Below the pieces are notes generated by a model. The model made no database searches, was not told the DNA's origin, and worked only from the letters and a program-made list of their open reading frames with translations. This document shows, in pieces, positions 1-6,520 of a stretch of DNA of 38,602 nucleotides (the stretch's first letter is position 1; each line of letters begins with the position of its first letter). The position numbers and the translations under genes were made by a program. This DNA is from Ruminiclostridium sp. (GTDB taxonomy: Bacteria; Bacillota; Clostridia; Oscillospirales; Ruminococcaceae). The stretch covers positions 1-38,602 of the forward strand of contig JAGAVH010000010.1 of assembly GCA_017942025.1 (NCBI GenBank). Reading direction: 5' to 3'.

Positions 1-4
1 CGAC

Positions 5-41
5 AAAAGAAAAAGAGCTGAAAATCTGTGATTTTCAGCTC
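5..41 (-). terminator. Rho-independent terminator of tRNA-Ser
   Basis: On the minus strand an 11-bp perfect stem (arms at 31-41 and 15-25, five-base loop) is followed by a T-rich tract (TTTTTCTTTT, 14-5). It starts five bases after the CCA end of the tRNA-Ser gene, so it ends that transcript. Confidence 0.9.
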
Positions 42-45
42 GCAT

Positions 46-136
46 TGGCGGAGAGTTAGGGATTTGAACCCTAGGTCGGCTCATCACCGACACGAAATTT
101 CGAGTTTCGCACCTTCGACCACTCGGACAACTCTCC
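46..136 (-). tRNA. tRNA-Ser (anticodon CGA)
   Basis: Reading the minus strand from 136, the acceptor strand GGAGAGU pairs with ACUCUCC near the 3' end, followed by G and an encoded CCA (48-46). The anticodon stem CGAAA/UUUCG encloses the loop CUCGAAA, giving anticodon CGA, which reads UCG. A long variable arm (GUCGGUGAUGAGCCGAC) and a GGUUCAAAUCC T-loop fit a class II serine tRNA. The gene has its own terminator downstream. The nearest obvious promoter is about 550 bases upstream at 691-719, so the tRNA may be cut out of a longer transcript that includes the 145-bp repeats. Confidence 0.97.
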
Positions 137-154
137 GTATTAAATTTTTATGTG

Positions 155-299
155 GAGTCGTTCTCGTTATGTCCATTTGTGGTTTACGAAAAAACCTTCG
201 CCTATGGCTCTGTTTTTTCGACCACTGCACCACATCAGCCTCGCTTCATCTGCCACTGGCAGCGCTCGGCTTCTGCGCCTCTTCGATACGTCTCCGTAT
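155..299 (-). repeat. 145-bp direct repeat, copy 1 (tRNA-Ser-like ends)
   Basis: This segment is about 90% identical by eye to 425-568. On the minus strand it starts ATACGGAGACGTATCGAAG, resembling the 5' end of a serine tRNA, and ends CATAACGAGAACGACTC, resembling a serine tRNA D-arm plus the start of an anticodon arm. The leader just before copy 1 on the minus strand (ACATCAAAAATTTAATAC, 317-300) closely matches the leader just before the real tRNA-Ser (152-137). Short ORFs in all frames show no protein signature. Confidence 0.85.
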
Positions 300-424
300 G
301 TATTAAATTTTTGATGTGGGAAAACTGCGGGACAGGGTTTTACGAAAATGCAAAGCCTCGTCGCACAAGGCTGGAAAGTACGCCAAACCGCATAACAAAG
401 CCGTAAAACAGCCCCATACGTTTC

Positions 425-568
425 GAGTCGTTCTCGTTATGTCCATTTGTGGTTTGCGAAAAAAATTCGCCCGTGGCTCTGCTTTTTCAAACACTGCACC
501 ACATCAGCCTCGCTTTATCTGCCACTGGCAACGCTCGGCTTCTGCGCCTCTTCGATACGTCTCCGTAT
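425..568 (-). repeat. 145-bp direct repeat, copy 2 (tRNA-Ser-like ends)
   Basis: Second copy of the unit at 155-299, with a handful of substitutions and one net deletion. Here the minus strand runs on to CUCGAAA (427-421), identical to the anticodon loop of the neighbouring tRNA-Ser(CGA). No tRNA 3' half (T-arm, acceptor 3' strand) follows. The 125 bases between the copies (300-424) contain no recognised gene. Confidence 0.85.
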
Positions 569-690
569 TTGATTGTATTTGAATTTTGCACGGCTTTCGC
601 AAGGTGCAGAGTGATAAACTCGGCTACCTTTCGGCTTTTTCAACATACGGCATCCCGACAGGTTAAGCCTCCTGCCGGAACACCTTTGTT
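569..690 (-). other. Untranslated leader with hairpins, upstream of repeats and tRNA-Ser
   Basis: Downstream (minus strand) of the strong promoter at 691-719 no convincing gene is seen before the repeats. The RNA would begin with a hairpin CCGGCAGG/CCTGTCGG (676-652 region) and then contain a second weaker paired segment, AAGGT/ACCTT around GAG/CTC. A nine-codon ORF (MPYVEKAER) begins at the ATG near 651, but its spacing from AGGAGG is about 14 nt, too long for a confident start. I could not match it to a known ncRNA family. Confidence 0.35.
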
Positions 691-719
691 ATTATACACT
701 AATTATTCCGGTTTGTCAA
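691..719 (-). promoter_or_regulatory. Consensus sigma-A promoter facing the repeats and tRNA-Ser
   Basis: On the minus strand TTGACA (719-714) is followed after exactly 17 bases by TATAAT (696-691), a perfect vegetative consensus. The -35 box overlaps the TGA stop codon of the small lipoprotein gene, so that gene and the promoter are packed end to end. The predicted start near 684 would give an RNA running through both 145-bp repeats into tRNA-Ser. Confidence 0.85.
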
Positions 720-967
720 TCTTTCTCTCCTACTCCATCGATATCAGCAATGCCTGTCATGAAAATCGGTGTGTCGGAATCTTCTTCGCTTTCAGAATCT
801 GAAGCCGCACTGCTTTCCGGCTGTGGAGTTGAAGCCGCACTGCTTTCCGGCTGTGGAGTTGAAGGCGTAGTTACTGCAGAAGATGTCTGCGTGTTTTGCT
901 GACAAGATGAGATATTGAAGGAAAGCGCCAATGAGAGAGCTATAAGTAATATAAGAGTTTTTTTCAT
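716..967 (-). CDS. Small secreted lipoprotein of unknown function
   Basis: An 83-residue protein starting MKKTLILLIALSLALSF with a hydrophobic signal and a plausible lipobox Cys (ISSC), then a Ser/Thr/Pro/Glu-rich tail and an acidic C-terminus. I prefer the ATG at 967 over an in-frame GTG at 976, because AGCAGGTG sits seven bases upstream of the ATG. The middle holds an in-frame duplicated ten-residue unit (STPQPESSAA twice). A TTGAAA-N17-TACAAT promoter lies at 995-1023. Nothing points to a function: it could be a small cell-surface lipoprotein or a decayed remnant of a larger one. Confidence 0.65.
   Translation of the reverse strand: MKKTLILLIALSLALSFNISSCQQNTQTSSAVTTPSTPQPESSAASTPQPESSAASDSESEEDSDTPIFMTGIADIDGVGEKD
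801..860 (-). repeat. Perfect 30-bp tandem duplication within the small lipoprotein
   Basis: 801-830 and 831-860 are identical, so the duplication is recent or kept identical. The unit is a multiple of three and adds ten residues (STPQPESSAA) to the linker, so it may vary in copy number between strains. Confidence 0.95.
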
Positions 968-994
968 TTTTTTCACCTGCTGTCATTTTTAATT

Positions 995-1023
995 ATTGTA
1001 TCATAAATTTTACGGAATTTCAA
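995..1023 (-). promoter_or_regulatory. Promoter of the small lipoprotein gene
   Basis: Minus strand TTGAAA (1023-1018), 17-base spacer, TACAAT (1000-995). It lies 28 bases upstream of the ATG at 967. It diverges from the plus-strand promoter at 1072-1100. Confidence 0.7.
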
Positions 1024-1071
1024 GGGAAAATATTCCATAATCGTGTAAAGTTTTGTGAAAAAGGCTTTCTC

Positions 1072-1100
1072 TTGACTTTTCAGCCTGTTTGCTGTATAAT
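1072..1100 (+). promoter_or_regulatory. Promoter of the cyclophilin lipoprotein pair
   Basis: TTGACT (1072-1077), 17-base spacer, TATAAT (1095-1100), followed by a roughly 65-base leader to the GTG start at 1171. Confidence 0.8.
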
Positions 1101-1170
1101 TATAATAACTGGAATTATATCCTGGTTAACAGATAAAAAGAACAAACGGAACAACTGAAAGGAAACGAAA

Positions 1171-2220
1171 GTGAGAAAAAGAATTTTATCTATTACTGCC
1201 ATTGCAACAGCGGCTGTTATGACGTTTTCGGGCTGCTCTTTTTTTCAGCAGGAAAGCACTAATGCAATGGGAAGCTATGATTTTGAGTCAATGAAGCTTA
1301 TCCAGCTTGAAAAGCCTGTTGAAGGGCAGGACGTAGCTGTTATTGAAACTGACTGCGGTACTATGACAGCCGTTCTTTATACAGAATATGCTCCAAAGAC
1401 AATAGAGAATTTCAAGAATCGTGTAAAGGAAGGCTTTTACGAAGGAAAATCCTTCTTTGCTATCGAAACAGGCATCTATGCTATAACAGGTGCGTCTAAT
1501 GAAGAAGGAACAGAGGGCGTTACCGATGACGGCAACTTTATAAAGAATGAATGCTCTGTTGATTTATGGCCTTTCAAGGGTGCGCTTATGGGCTACAGCA
1601 GTAAGGCGGGATATTCAGACAGCAGATTTTTCTTCTCCGGTGCACTTGAAATAACACAAGAGAATATCAATGAGCTTAAAGGATATACTCACGAAGAAAC
1701 AAGCAAGCAGGTAATTCCTGACGAGCTTATAAACGCCTTTACCACACAGGGTAGCGTTCCTGGCTTTGCGGCTTCATATACCGTATTCGGTCAGGTTATA
1801 AACGGCTTTGATACTCTTGATGAGATACTCTGGACAGCTTCTGACATAAACAACAAGAAGCCGGTAAAGGATATAAAGATAAAGAAGATTACTCTCGACA
1901 CATATTCCGAAGGTAAATTCACACTTGAAGAGCCCACAGCGGACAAGTTCTTGACAAAGGAAGAAATAGATAAGCTTGAGCAACAGCTTAATTCCAACAC
2001 TTCTGCGGCTACAGTAAAGCTTGATGATTACAAGCGACAGAAGCTGGACGATGTGAAGAAAAAGCTTGATGAGCTGAGCATCAAGACAGAGGTCTATAAG
2101 ATAAATGACGACGAAGTTGCGGCAGATTGCGTTATAAAGACGGAGCCCGCGGCAGGTAGCGAAATTCAGAAGAATACCACTATAAAGGTATATGTGAGTC
2201 TTGGAAAAAAAGAACAGTAA
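1171..2220 (+). CDS. Cyclophilin-like lipoprotein with C-terminal PASTA domain, catalytic residues lost
   Basis: A 349-residue exported lipoprotein: signal peptide with Cys22 (FSGC), a cyclophilin-type peptidylprolyl isomerase fold from about residue 55 to 243 (YTEYAPKTIENF, YTVFGQVINGFD), a Lys/Glu-rich linker, and a PASTA-like domain at about 282-345 (IKTEPAAGSEIQKNTTIKVY). Compared with the next gene, the conserved His-Arg and Gln of the cyclophilin site are Phe96-Ala97 and Ile105, so prolyl isomerase activity is doubtful. PASTA domains are known from peptidoglycan-sensing Ser/Thr kinases and penicillin-binding proteins, which suggests a wall-facing role (inference). The start is GTG with GAAAGG upstream. 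The next cyclophilin gene follows within 30 bases, so the two are co-transcribed. Confidence 0.85.
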   Translation: MRKRILSITAIATAAVMTFSGCSFFQQESTNAMGSYDFESMKLIQLEKPVEGQDVAVIETDCGTMTAVLYTEYAPKTIENFKNRVKEGFYEGKSFFAIETGIYAITGASNEEGTEGVTDDGNFIKNECSVDLWPFKGALMGYSSKAGYSDSRFFFSGALEITQENINELKGYTHEETSKQVIPDELINAFTTQGSVPGFAASYTVFGQVINGFDTLDEILWTASDINNKKPVKDIKIKKITLDTYSEGKFTLEEPTADKFLTKEEIDKLEQQLNSNTSAATVKLDDYKRQKLDDVKKKLDELSIKTEVYKINDDEVAADCVIKTEPAAGSEIQKNTTIKVYVSLGKKEQ

Positions 2221-2247
2221 ACAAAAATGCGAAAGGACTTGATACAG

Positions 2248-3279
2248 ATGAAGGCAGTTTCTGTACTGAAAAAAGTGTCGGCTGTCCTGATGACCTGCGC
2301 AGTAGCGATATCTGCCTGCGGCTGTCAGGAAAAGAAACTTGTTGACAATACTGCGGAAATATCGGTAAATCAGGGCGACATACTGGCTGAAATGACTATT
2401 CAGGTGGGAGAAGAAACAGGCAAGATACGCTTTAAGCTTTTCCCTGATATAGCGCCTGTCGGTGTTGAAAACTTTGTGACTCTGGCTGAAAATGGCTATT
2501 ATGACGGAAAGACCATTCACCGTGTAATTGAGGATTTTATGATTCAGGGCGGCTCTTTAAGAGGCGACGGAGCGGGTGGTACAACTGCCAACAAGATAGA
2601 CGTGCCCCGTGAAACCAATGACCGTATGAGAGCTTATTATGGCGCTTTAGGATATGCAGAAAGCAGTACGGGTATAAACAGTCAGTTCTTTATTGTGAAT
2701 AATAAAAAGCCCTTTGATATAAACAAGACTGCTGAAAATATCAAGGCGGATTTAGAGGAATATGCCGACAGACTTACCGAAGAGGACAAGAAGTATTACG
2801 AAGAATATCTCGCTACTCTCAATGCGGTAAGTGATGATGTGAAAGCCAAGTATCTTTCTGATGGCGGTTCCTTCTCCATAGACGGCAATTACACAATTTT
2901 CGGACAATGTATAGAAGGTTTTGAATTTATCGACAAGATATCTCAGGTAGAAGTATCCTCGGGTAACGAGATAGACGATAAGCAGGGAATAGACTCAAAG
3001 CCTGCGGTTTCCATTACTATCAAAAAGATAGCTATTGCCCGTATCCCCTATATCGATGAGTCTACCACAACAACCAAGAAAAAGCCCTCAAGACCTTCAC
3101 AGACTACTACAACGGTAGCTGACGATACTTCATCCGACGCTCCTTCACAGTCAGATGACAGTGCAGTTATAATCACTCCCGAAACCACAACTGTAGCTGA
3201 CTCTGAATCAGAAGCCCCCGGAAGCAGTACCGGAACAGAGGAAAACAGCTCAGAATCAAACAGCGAAGCACAACAGTAA
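2248..3279 (+). CDS. Peptidylprolyl isomerase lipoprotein (cyclophilin type)
   Basis: A 343-residue lipoprotein with lipobox ISAC (Cys24) and a cyclophilin domain at about residues 57-270. The domain keeps the catalytic HRVI motif (His91, Arg92), MIQGG (Gln100) and SQFFIVN, so it should catalyse cis-trans isomerisation of X-Pro bonds in exported proteins. An insertion rich in charged residues sits around 165-200, and the last 75 residues are a disordered Thr/Ser/Glu tail. I chose ATG 2248 because GAAAGGA lies ten bases upstream. An earlier in-frame ATG at 2227 has no clear ribosome site. It lies directly after its degenerate cyclophilin paralogue and is followed by a terminator. Confidence 0.93.
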   Translation: MKAVSVLKKVSAVLMTCAVAISACGCQEKKLVDNTAEISVNQGDILAEMTIQVGEETGKIRFKLFPDIAPVGVENFVTLAENGYYDGKTIHRVIEDFMIQGGSLRGDGAGGTTANKIDVPRETNDRMRAYYGALGYAESSTGINSQFFIVNNKKPFDINKTAENIKADLEEYADRLTEEDKKYYEEYLATLNAVSDDVKAKYLSDGGSFSIDGNYTIFGQCIEGFEFIDKISQVEVSSGNEIDDKQGIDSKPAVSITIKKIAIARIPYIDESTTTTKKKPSRPSQTTTTVADDTSSDAPSQSDDSAVIITPETTTVADSESEAPGSSTGTEENSSESNSEAQQ

Positions 3280-3285
3280 AAAAAT

Positions 3286-3314
3286 GAGCCTTCGGCATAT
3301 GCCGAGGGCTTTTG
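3286..3314 (+). terminator. Rho-independent terminator after the cyclophilin genes
   Basis: An imperfect palindrome, AGCCTTCGGCATATGCCGAGGGCT (3287-3310 as arms plus centre), is followed by TTTT. It starts seven bases after the stop codon. Confidence 0.75.
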
Positions 3315-3334
3315 CACGGAAAAGAGAAATAGTT

Positions 3335-4018
3335 ATGACAAAGAAAATCCATATACTTGCTTCTATAATAGCGGCGGCTTATATTCTTGCGACAATGACT
3401 GCATGCAGTGACGGAGTAAACAGTAATAATTTGTCCTCCGATACCGTTACTACAACCGTAACGGAGGTGCAGACTCCTGCACCTGAAACCACTACCGCAA
3501 CAACCACGACAACAGTCGCCGAAACGGCAACCACTACGGAAAAGCAGACTGAGACCTCAGCAACAACTCCCGTGCCCGAAACAACGCAGACCACCACAAC
3601 CACAGTAACCGAAGCAGAAACTCCTGCTCCTGTAATTACAACGACTCCTGCTCCCGAAACCACCTTGACACCGCCTGCGGAAACCGTTGAAAAGCTGGAT
3701 AAGGTGATGTATGCGATAGGCGCGGTATGTAGCTATGAGAAGAACACCATCCGTTTTTCCGATCCCGTTGACAAGTATCACGCAAACGATGAAGTGAGGG
3801 TAGTAGCGAAGGTAGCAGGTATGTATAACGGAAAGGGTTGCGACGAAGGGTATTTTTATAAGCTTGACGATGGTACCTACGTGCCGGCAGGTTTTTTTAC
3901 GGATAATAAAAACTGGCAGGCAGAAACCACTATCCAGACCTACGACTGGACTCCCGATGATCCCGGAGTGCCGATGCTTCCGCCCTCAGATCAGTTTATA
4001 GGAGATTTGTTTGATTGA
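3335..4018 (+). CDS. Thr-rich lipoprotein with SH3-like C-terminal domain
   Basis: A 227-residue protein from ATG 3335 (MTKKIHI). An upstream ATG at 3284 would put the signal peptide inside the terminator hairpin and is rejected. It has a signal peptide with lipobox Cys in ATMTAC, then a long low-complexity Thr/Val/Glu/Pro linker (TTTTT, APETT). The folded C-terminal segment of about 90 residues has the pattern of a bacterial SH3 (SH3b) domain (NDEVRVVAKVAG, GYFYKLDDGTYVPAGFF). SH3b domains commonly bind wall peptides, so this is probably a wall-associated lipoprotein. It shares a nearly identical N-terminus with the next gene, evidence of duplication. Confidence 0.8.
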   Translation: MTKKIHILASIIAAAYILATMTACSDGVNSNNLSSDTVTTTVTEVQTPAPETTTATTTTTVAETATTTEKQTETSATTPVPETTQTTTTTVTEAETPAPVITTTPAPETTLTPPAETVEKLDKVMYAIGAVCSYEKNTIRFSDPVDKYHANDEVRVVAKVAGMYNGKGCDEGYFYKLDDGTYVPAGFFTDNKNWQAETTIQTYDWTPDDPGVPMLPPSDQFIGDLFD

Positions 4019-4039
4019 TATATTCAAAGAGGCATTATT

Positions 4040-5338
4040 ATGACAAAGAAAACTCGTAAGACATTTTTTGCTTCCGTTGTAATATCGGTATATATCCTTG
4101 CGACAATGACTGCATGCAGTAACGGAGTAAACAGTAATAATCTGTCCTCCGATACTGTTACTACAACCTACACGGATATTCAGACACCTTCTCCTGAAAC
4201 GACTACTACTCCTGCTCCTGTAGAAACAGATCAGAAGGATGAAGCCACAGAAAAAGAAAAGACTGAAAACTCCGTAACAACTGATACCCCTGCACCTGAA
4301 ACGGAACAGTCAGTTCCTGAAACAGAGCAGACTACTACAAGTCAGACTGAAGCAGAAACACCTGCTCCTGAAACGACTACAACAGTACAGACTACTACTC
4401 CTCAGACTGAAGCACAGGTTACAACACCTGTTACTACAGTTACCACAACCCCTGCTCCCGAATGGGACGAGAGCAAGGTGAGTGGTACAAAGTATGTCAA
4501 TACTGCTTGCTATAGCCGTAAGAAAGCTGTACTCGGCTCACAGACAGTCAAGCTGTACAATGTCAATGACAAGGTGACAGTTGTTGCAAAGACTAACACC
4601 GGCTATTATAAGCTCGATGACGGTACTTTCATACACTCTGATTATCTTTCTGACAGCAAGGTTGTTATAACAACCACTACAGTTCAGACTACTACTCCTA
4701 AACCGCAGGAAACCCCTGCTCCCGAAACGGAAAAGCCACAAGAACAGCCGAAGCAGGAAGTTATAGTTATATACTCACGGTACACTAAAAGTCTTGATGG
4801 AAAATCAAGTAACTTTTATTCTGATATCGAATTCACAAAATATGCAGGCGGAAGTGGTGTCAGAAACACAAGCTACAAGGCTGTAAAGATAAACGATGAC
4901 ATATATCAGTTAATAGGGGACACTCCTCAGACTGAGCGATATAATGGTTTGTATGTCAAAGCATCTGATTTCAGTCCCGTGAAGGCGTATATGAATCCAA
5001 TATACGAAAACTACGATATTGAAGGTATGAAGCAGAGACTCATCGAAATAGGTACAAAGGAATACGGACTCGTGTACGATGCTGCCGGTGAAAGCCTTGA
5101 TGGTACAACGTGGGGATTCCCGGATACAATAAATATTACAATGCTGCCCGGTAAGCTTGAATCCACTATCGAAACAATGATGAATTGGCACGTAGAAAAC
5201 CGTCATTTAGACCCCGGAGATACATTTGCGATATATATTGAAAAGGATGAATATTCATCCAAATACGCTTGCACCGAAGAAGAATTCTATGCAAAGCAGT
5301 ATTATACGATATATGTCATAGATGGCGGTAGATGGTAA
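4040..5338 (+). CDS. Thr-rich SH3-domain lipoprotein with extra C-terminal domain
   Basis: A 432-residue paralogue of the preceding lipoprotein. The signal peptide, lipobox (ATMTAC) and first part of the linker are almost identical in DNA and protein (compare 3385-3455 with 4097-4167). A Thr/Pro/Glu linker leads to an SH3b-like domain at about 150-200 (NVNDKVTVVAKTNTGYYKLDDG), a second linker, then a C-terminal region of about 185 residues that I do not recognise (YTKSLDGKSSNFYSDIEF, MMNWHVENRHLDPGD). The ribosome site AAAGAGG is seven bases upstream. It is 21 bases after the previous gene, so likely the same transcript. Confidence 0.8.
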   Translation: MTKKTRKTFFASVVISVYILATMTACSNGVNSNNLSSDTVTTTYTDIQTPSPETTTTPAPVETDQKDEATEKEKTENSVTTDTPAPETEQSVPETEQTTTSQTEAETPAPETTTTVQTTTPQTEAQVTTPVTTVTTTPAPEWDESKVSGTKYVNTACYSRKKAVLGSQTVKLYNVNDKVTVVAKTNTGYYKLDDGTFIHSDYLSDSKVVITTTTVQTTTPKPQETPAPETEKPQEQPKQEVIVIYSRYTKSLDGKSSNFYSDIEFTKYAGGSGVRNTSYKAVKINDDIYQLIGDTPQTERYNGLYVKASDFSPVKAYMNPIYENYDIEGMKQRLIEIGTKEYGLVYDAAGESLDGTTWGFPDTINITMLPGKLESTIETMMNWHVENRHLDPGDTFAIYIEKDEYSSKYACTEEEFYAKQYYTIYVIDGGRW

Positions 5339-5417
5339 TTTAACAGTAAATTAAGAACGTGCGTTTATCGGATAGGATAAATGCGGCTATCTAAAGTTGC
5401 TTTTGCTAATTTAACCT

Positions 5418-5452
5418 ATAACCGCCTTTGCCCAAAGCACAAGGGCGGTTAT
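5418..5452 (+). terminator. Hairpin after the SH3 lipoprotein genes
   Basis: Nine-bp perfect stem ATAACCGCC (5418-5426) with GGCGGTTAT (5444-5452). The T-tract after it is weak, so it may slow or protect transcripts rather than end them. The stronger terminator at 5470-5499 follows. Confidence 0.5.
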
Positions 5453-5469
5453 ACAATTTAATAATGATG

Positions 5470-5505
5470 AAAGAGTTTTGAGATAATCAAAGCTCTTTTA
5501 TATTT
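5470..5505 (+). terminator. Rho-independent terminator upstream of spoIIID
   Basis: Imperfect stem AAAGAGTTTTGA/TCAAAGCTCTTTT with a short loop, followed by TTTTATATTTTT. It separates the lipoprotein operon from spoIIID. Confidence 0.65.
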
Positions 5506-5508
5506 TTA

Positions 5509-5538
5509 TCATAAATCTCCCTCTTACTGCATATAAAT
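5509..5538 (+). promoter_or_regulatory. Possible sigma-E-type sporulation promoter of spoIIID
   Basis: TCATAAA (5509-5515), 14-base gap, CATATAAAT (5530-5538). This resembles the mother-cell sigma-E consensus (ATA -35 core, 14-base gap, CATACA-T -10). In Bacillus subtilis spoIIID is transcribed by sigma-E, which supports the reading. No vegetative promoter is evident here. Confidence 0.5.
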
Positions 5539-5576
5539 GACCAACGGATTAACCTTCCGCAGAAAGGGGCGATTTT

Positions 5577-5840
5577 GTGAAAAACAAAGATATTTTATCG
5601 GACTCAAAACAGGAAAGATGTATCATATTAGCAGAATATATAGTAGACAACAATGCCACGGTAAGAAGCACAGCGAAAATTTTCGGAATAAGTAAAAGTA
5701 CCGTGCATCAGGATGTAACCTCCCGTCTTGAAAAGTTGAAGCCTGAATTACATAAAAAGGTGAGAGAGGTGCTTGAGAAAAACAAGGAAGAAAGACATAT
5801 AAGAGGCGGCCTTGCCACAAAACTCAAGTACAGTAAATAG
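5577..5840 (+). CDS. spoIIID: Stage III sporulation transcriptional regulator SpoIIID
   Basis: An 87-residue protein, the usual SpoIIID length, with a helix-turn-helix at about residues 28-50 (TVRSTAKIFGISKSTVHQDV) and the conserved basic C-terminal tail (NKEERHIRGGLATKLKY). In known spore formers it acts in the mother cell, activating and repressing genes of the sigma-E regulon. The start is GTG with GAAAGGGG upstream. It is monocistronic between a terminator upstream and a shared bidirectional terminator downstream. Its presence implies the organism sporulates or descends from spore formers. Confidence 0.97.
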   Translation: MKNKDILSDSKQERCIILAEYIVDNNATVRSTAKIFGISKSTVHQDVTSRLEKLKPELHKKVREVLEKNKEERHIRGGLATKLKYSK

Positions 5841-5845
5841 AAAAT

Positions 5846-5876
5846 AATCCCCCGAAGCTCTCTTCGGGGGATTTTA
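5846..5876. terminator. Bidirectional terminator between spoIIID and the MCP-like gene
   Basis: AATCCCCCGAA pairs with TTCGGGGGATT (loop GCTCTC), with T-rich sequence on both strands. It serves the converging genes on either side. Confidence 0.85.
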
Positions 5877-6341
5877 TCAGTTAAGATTCTTTATTTCGTC
5901 GGAGGTTACTGCGATTATTTCGCTGAGCTCCTTAACGGTTGCAATATTTGTCTGTAAGGTTTCTACAGCAGCTGCAATCTCCTTTTCGATGTTTACGATT
6001 GAAGCACGCACATTGCCAAGAACGTCCTCAACGTTCTGAGTCTGGTTCTGGGTCTGTTCAGCAAGCTGTCTTACTTCCTGAGCAATTACGTTGAAGCCTG
6101 CACCTGCTTCGCCTACATGCTTTGCTTCGATAGACGCGTTAAAGCCGAGAAGAGTCATCTGTGTAGCTACATTCTGTATGTATTTGATGATGGAGTCTGT
6201 CTGTGCTACGATTCTTTCAGCCTCGGAAGTTTTTTCGCGAAGCTTGTCAAATTCGCCTGTAAGCTCACGTATGCTTGTGTTTACGGCGTCAATCTTTTCA
6301 TCGATAACCTGATAATTCTTGTTGATGGTTTCTAAGCTCAT
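5877..6341 (-). CDS. Small soluble methyl-accepting chemotaxis-like signalling protein
   Basis: A 154-residue, almost entirely coiled-coil protein. Residues 58-96 match the highly conserved tip of the chemoreceptor cytoplasmic hairpin (TLLGFNASIEAKHVGEAGAG, FNVIAQEVRQLAEQT), the part that contacts CheA and CheW in classic receptors. There is no signal peptide, membrane segment or sensor domain, and the coiled-coil arms are far shorter than in full receptors. Heptads flank both sides, so it is more likely a free-standing mini-receptor than a truncated fragment. AAGGAAGG lies about 12 bases before the ATG. No chemotaxis genes are in the window, so partners are unknown. Confidence 0.85.
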   Translation of the reverse strand: MSLETINKNYQVIDEKIDAVNTSIRELTGEFDKLREKTSEAERIVAQTDSIIKYIQNVATQMTLLGFNASIEAKHVGEAGAGFNVIAQEVRQLAEQTQNQTQNVEDVLGNVRASIVNIEKEIAAAVETLQTNIATVKELSEIIAVTSDEIKNLN

Positions 6342-6410
6342 AATTATATTCCATTCCTTCCTTGTAAAAGAGGTTTTACCATAGGTAAATTTCCGATAGT
6401 TTTATTATAA

Positions 6411-6439
6411 TATAAAATGGATAAAAAATCAATAGTCAA
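6411..6439 (-). promoter_or_regulatory. Possible promoter of the MCP-like gene
   Basis: Minus strand TTGACT (6439-6434), 17-base spacer, TTTATA (6416-6411). The -10 is poor. TATAAT-like sequence also occurs seven bases further on, so the exact -10 is uncertain. Confidence 0.4.
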
Positions 6440-6520
6440 ATGCATATATTTTGTTAGTTTGTACAATCAAAAGATGTTTTTTTGTTCATTATTTCCGATT
6501 TTTACCGCTCCGATAATGGA

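Noticed and set aside
28-582. Several 60-90 codon ORFs across the tRNA-Ser and the 145-bp repeats
   Set aside because: They run through the tRNA gene or repeat DNA, have no ribosome sites, and their peptides are just translations of the tRNA or repeat in several frames.
569-690. Match to bacterial SRP RNA or 6S RNA
   Set aside because: The SRP hallmark GGUCAGGUCCGGAAGGAAGCA is absent, and no long 6S-like bulged rod can be drawn.
801-860. Two adjacent 30-bp units considered as a CRISPR start
   Set aside because: There are only two units with no spacers, and they are in frame within a lipoprotein linker.
3048-3663. Antisense Val/Ser-rich ORFs opposite the Thr-rich linkers
   Set aside because: They are mirror readings of the low-complexity ACN/CCN linker codons of the plus-strand lipoproteins, and have no start signals.
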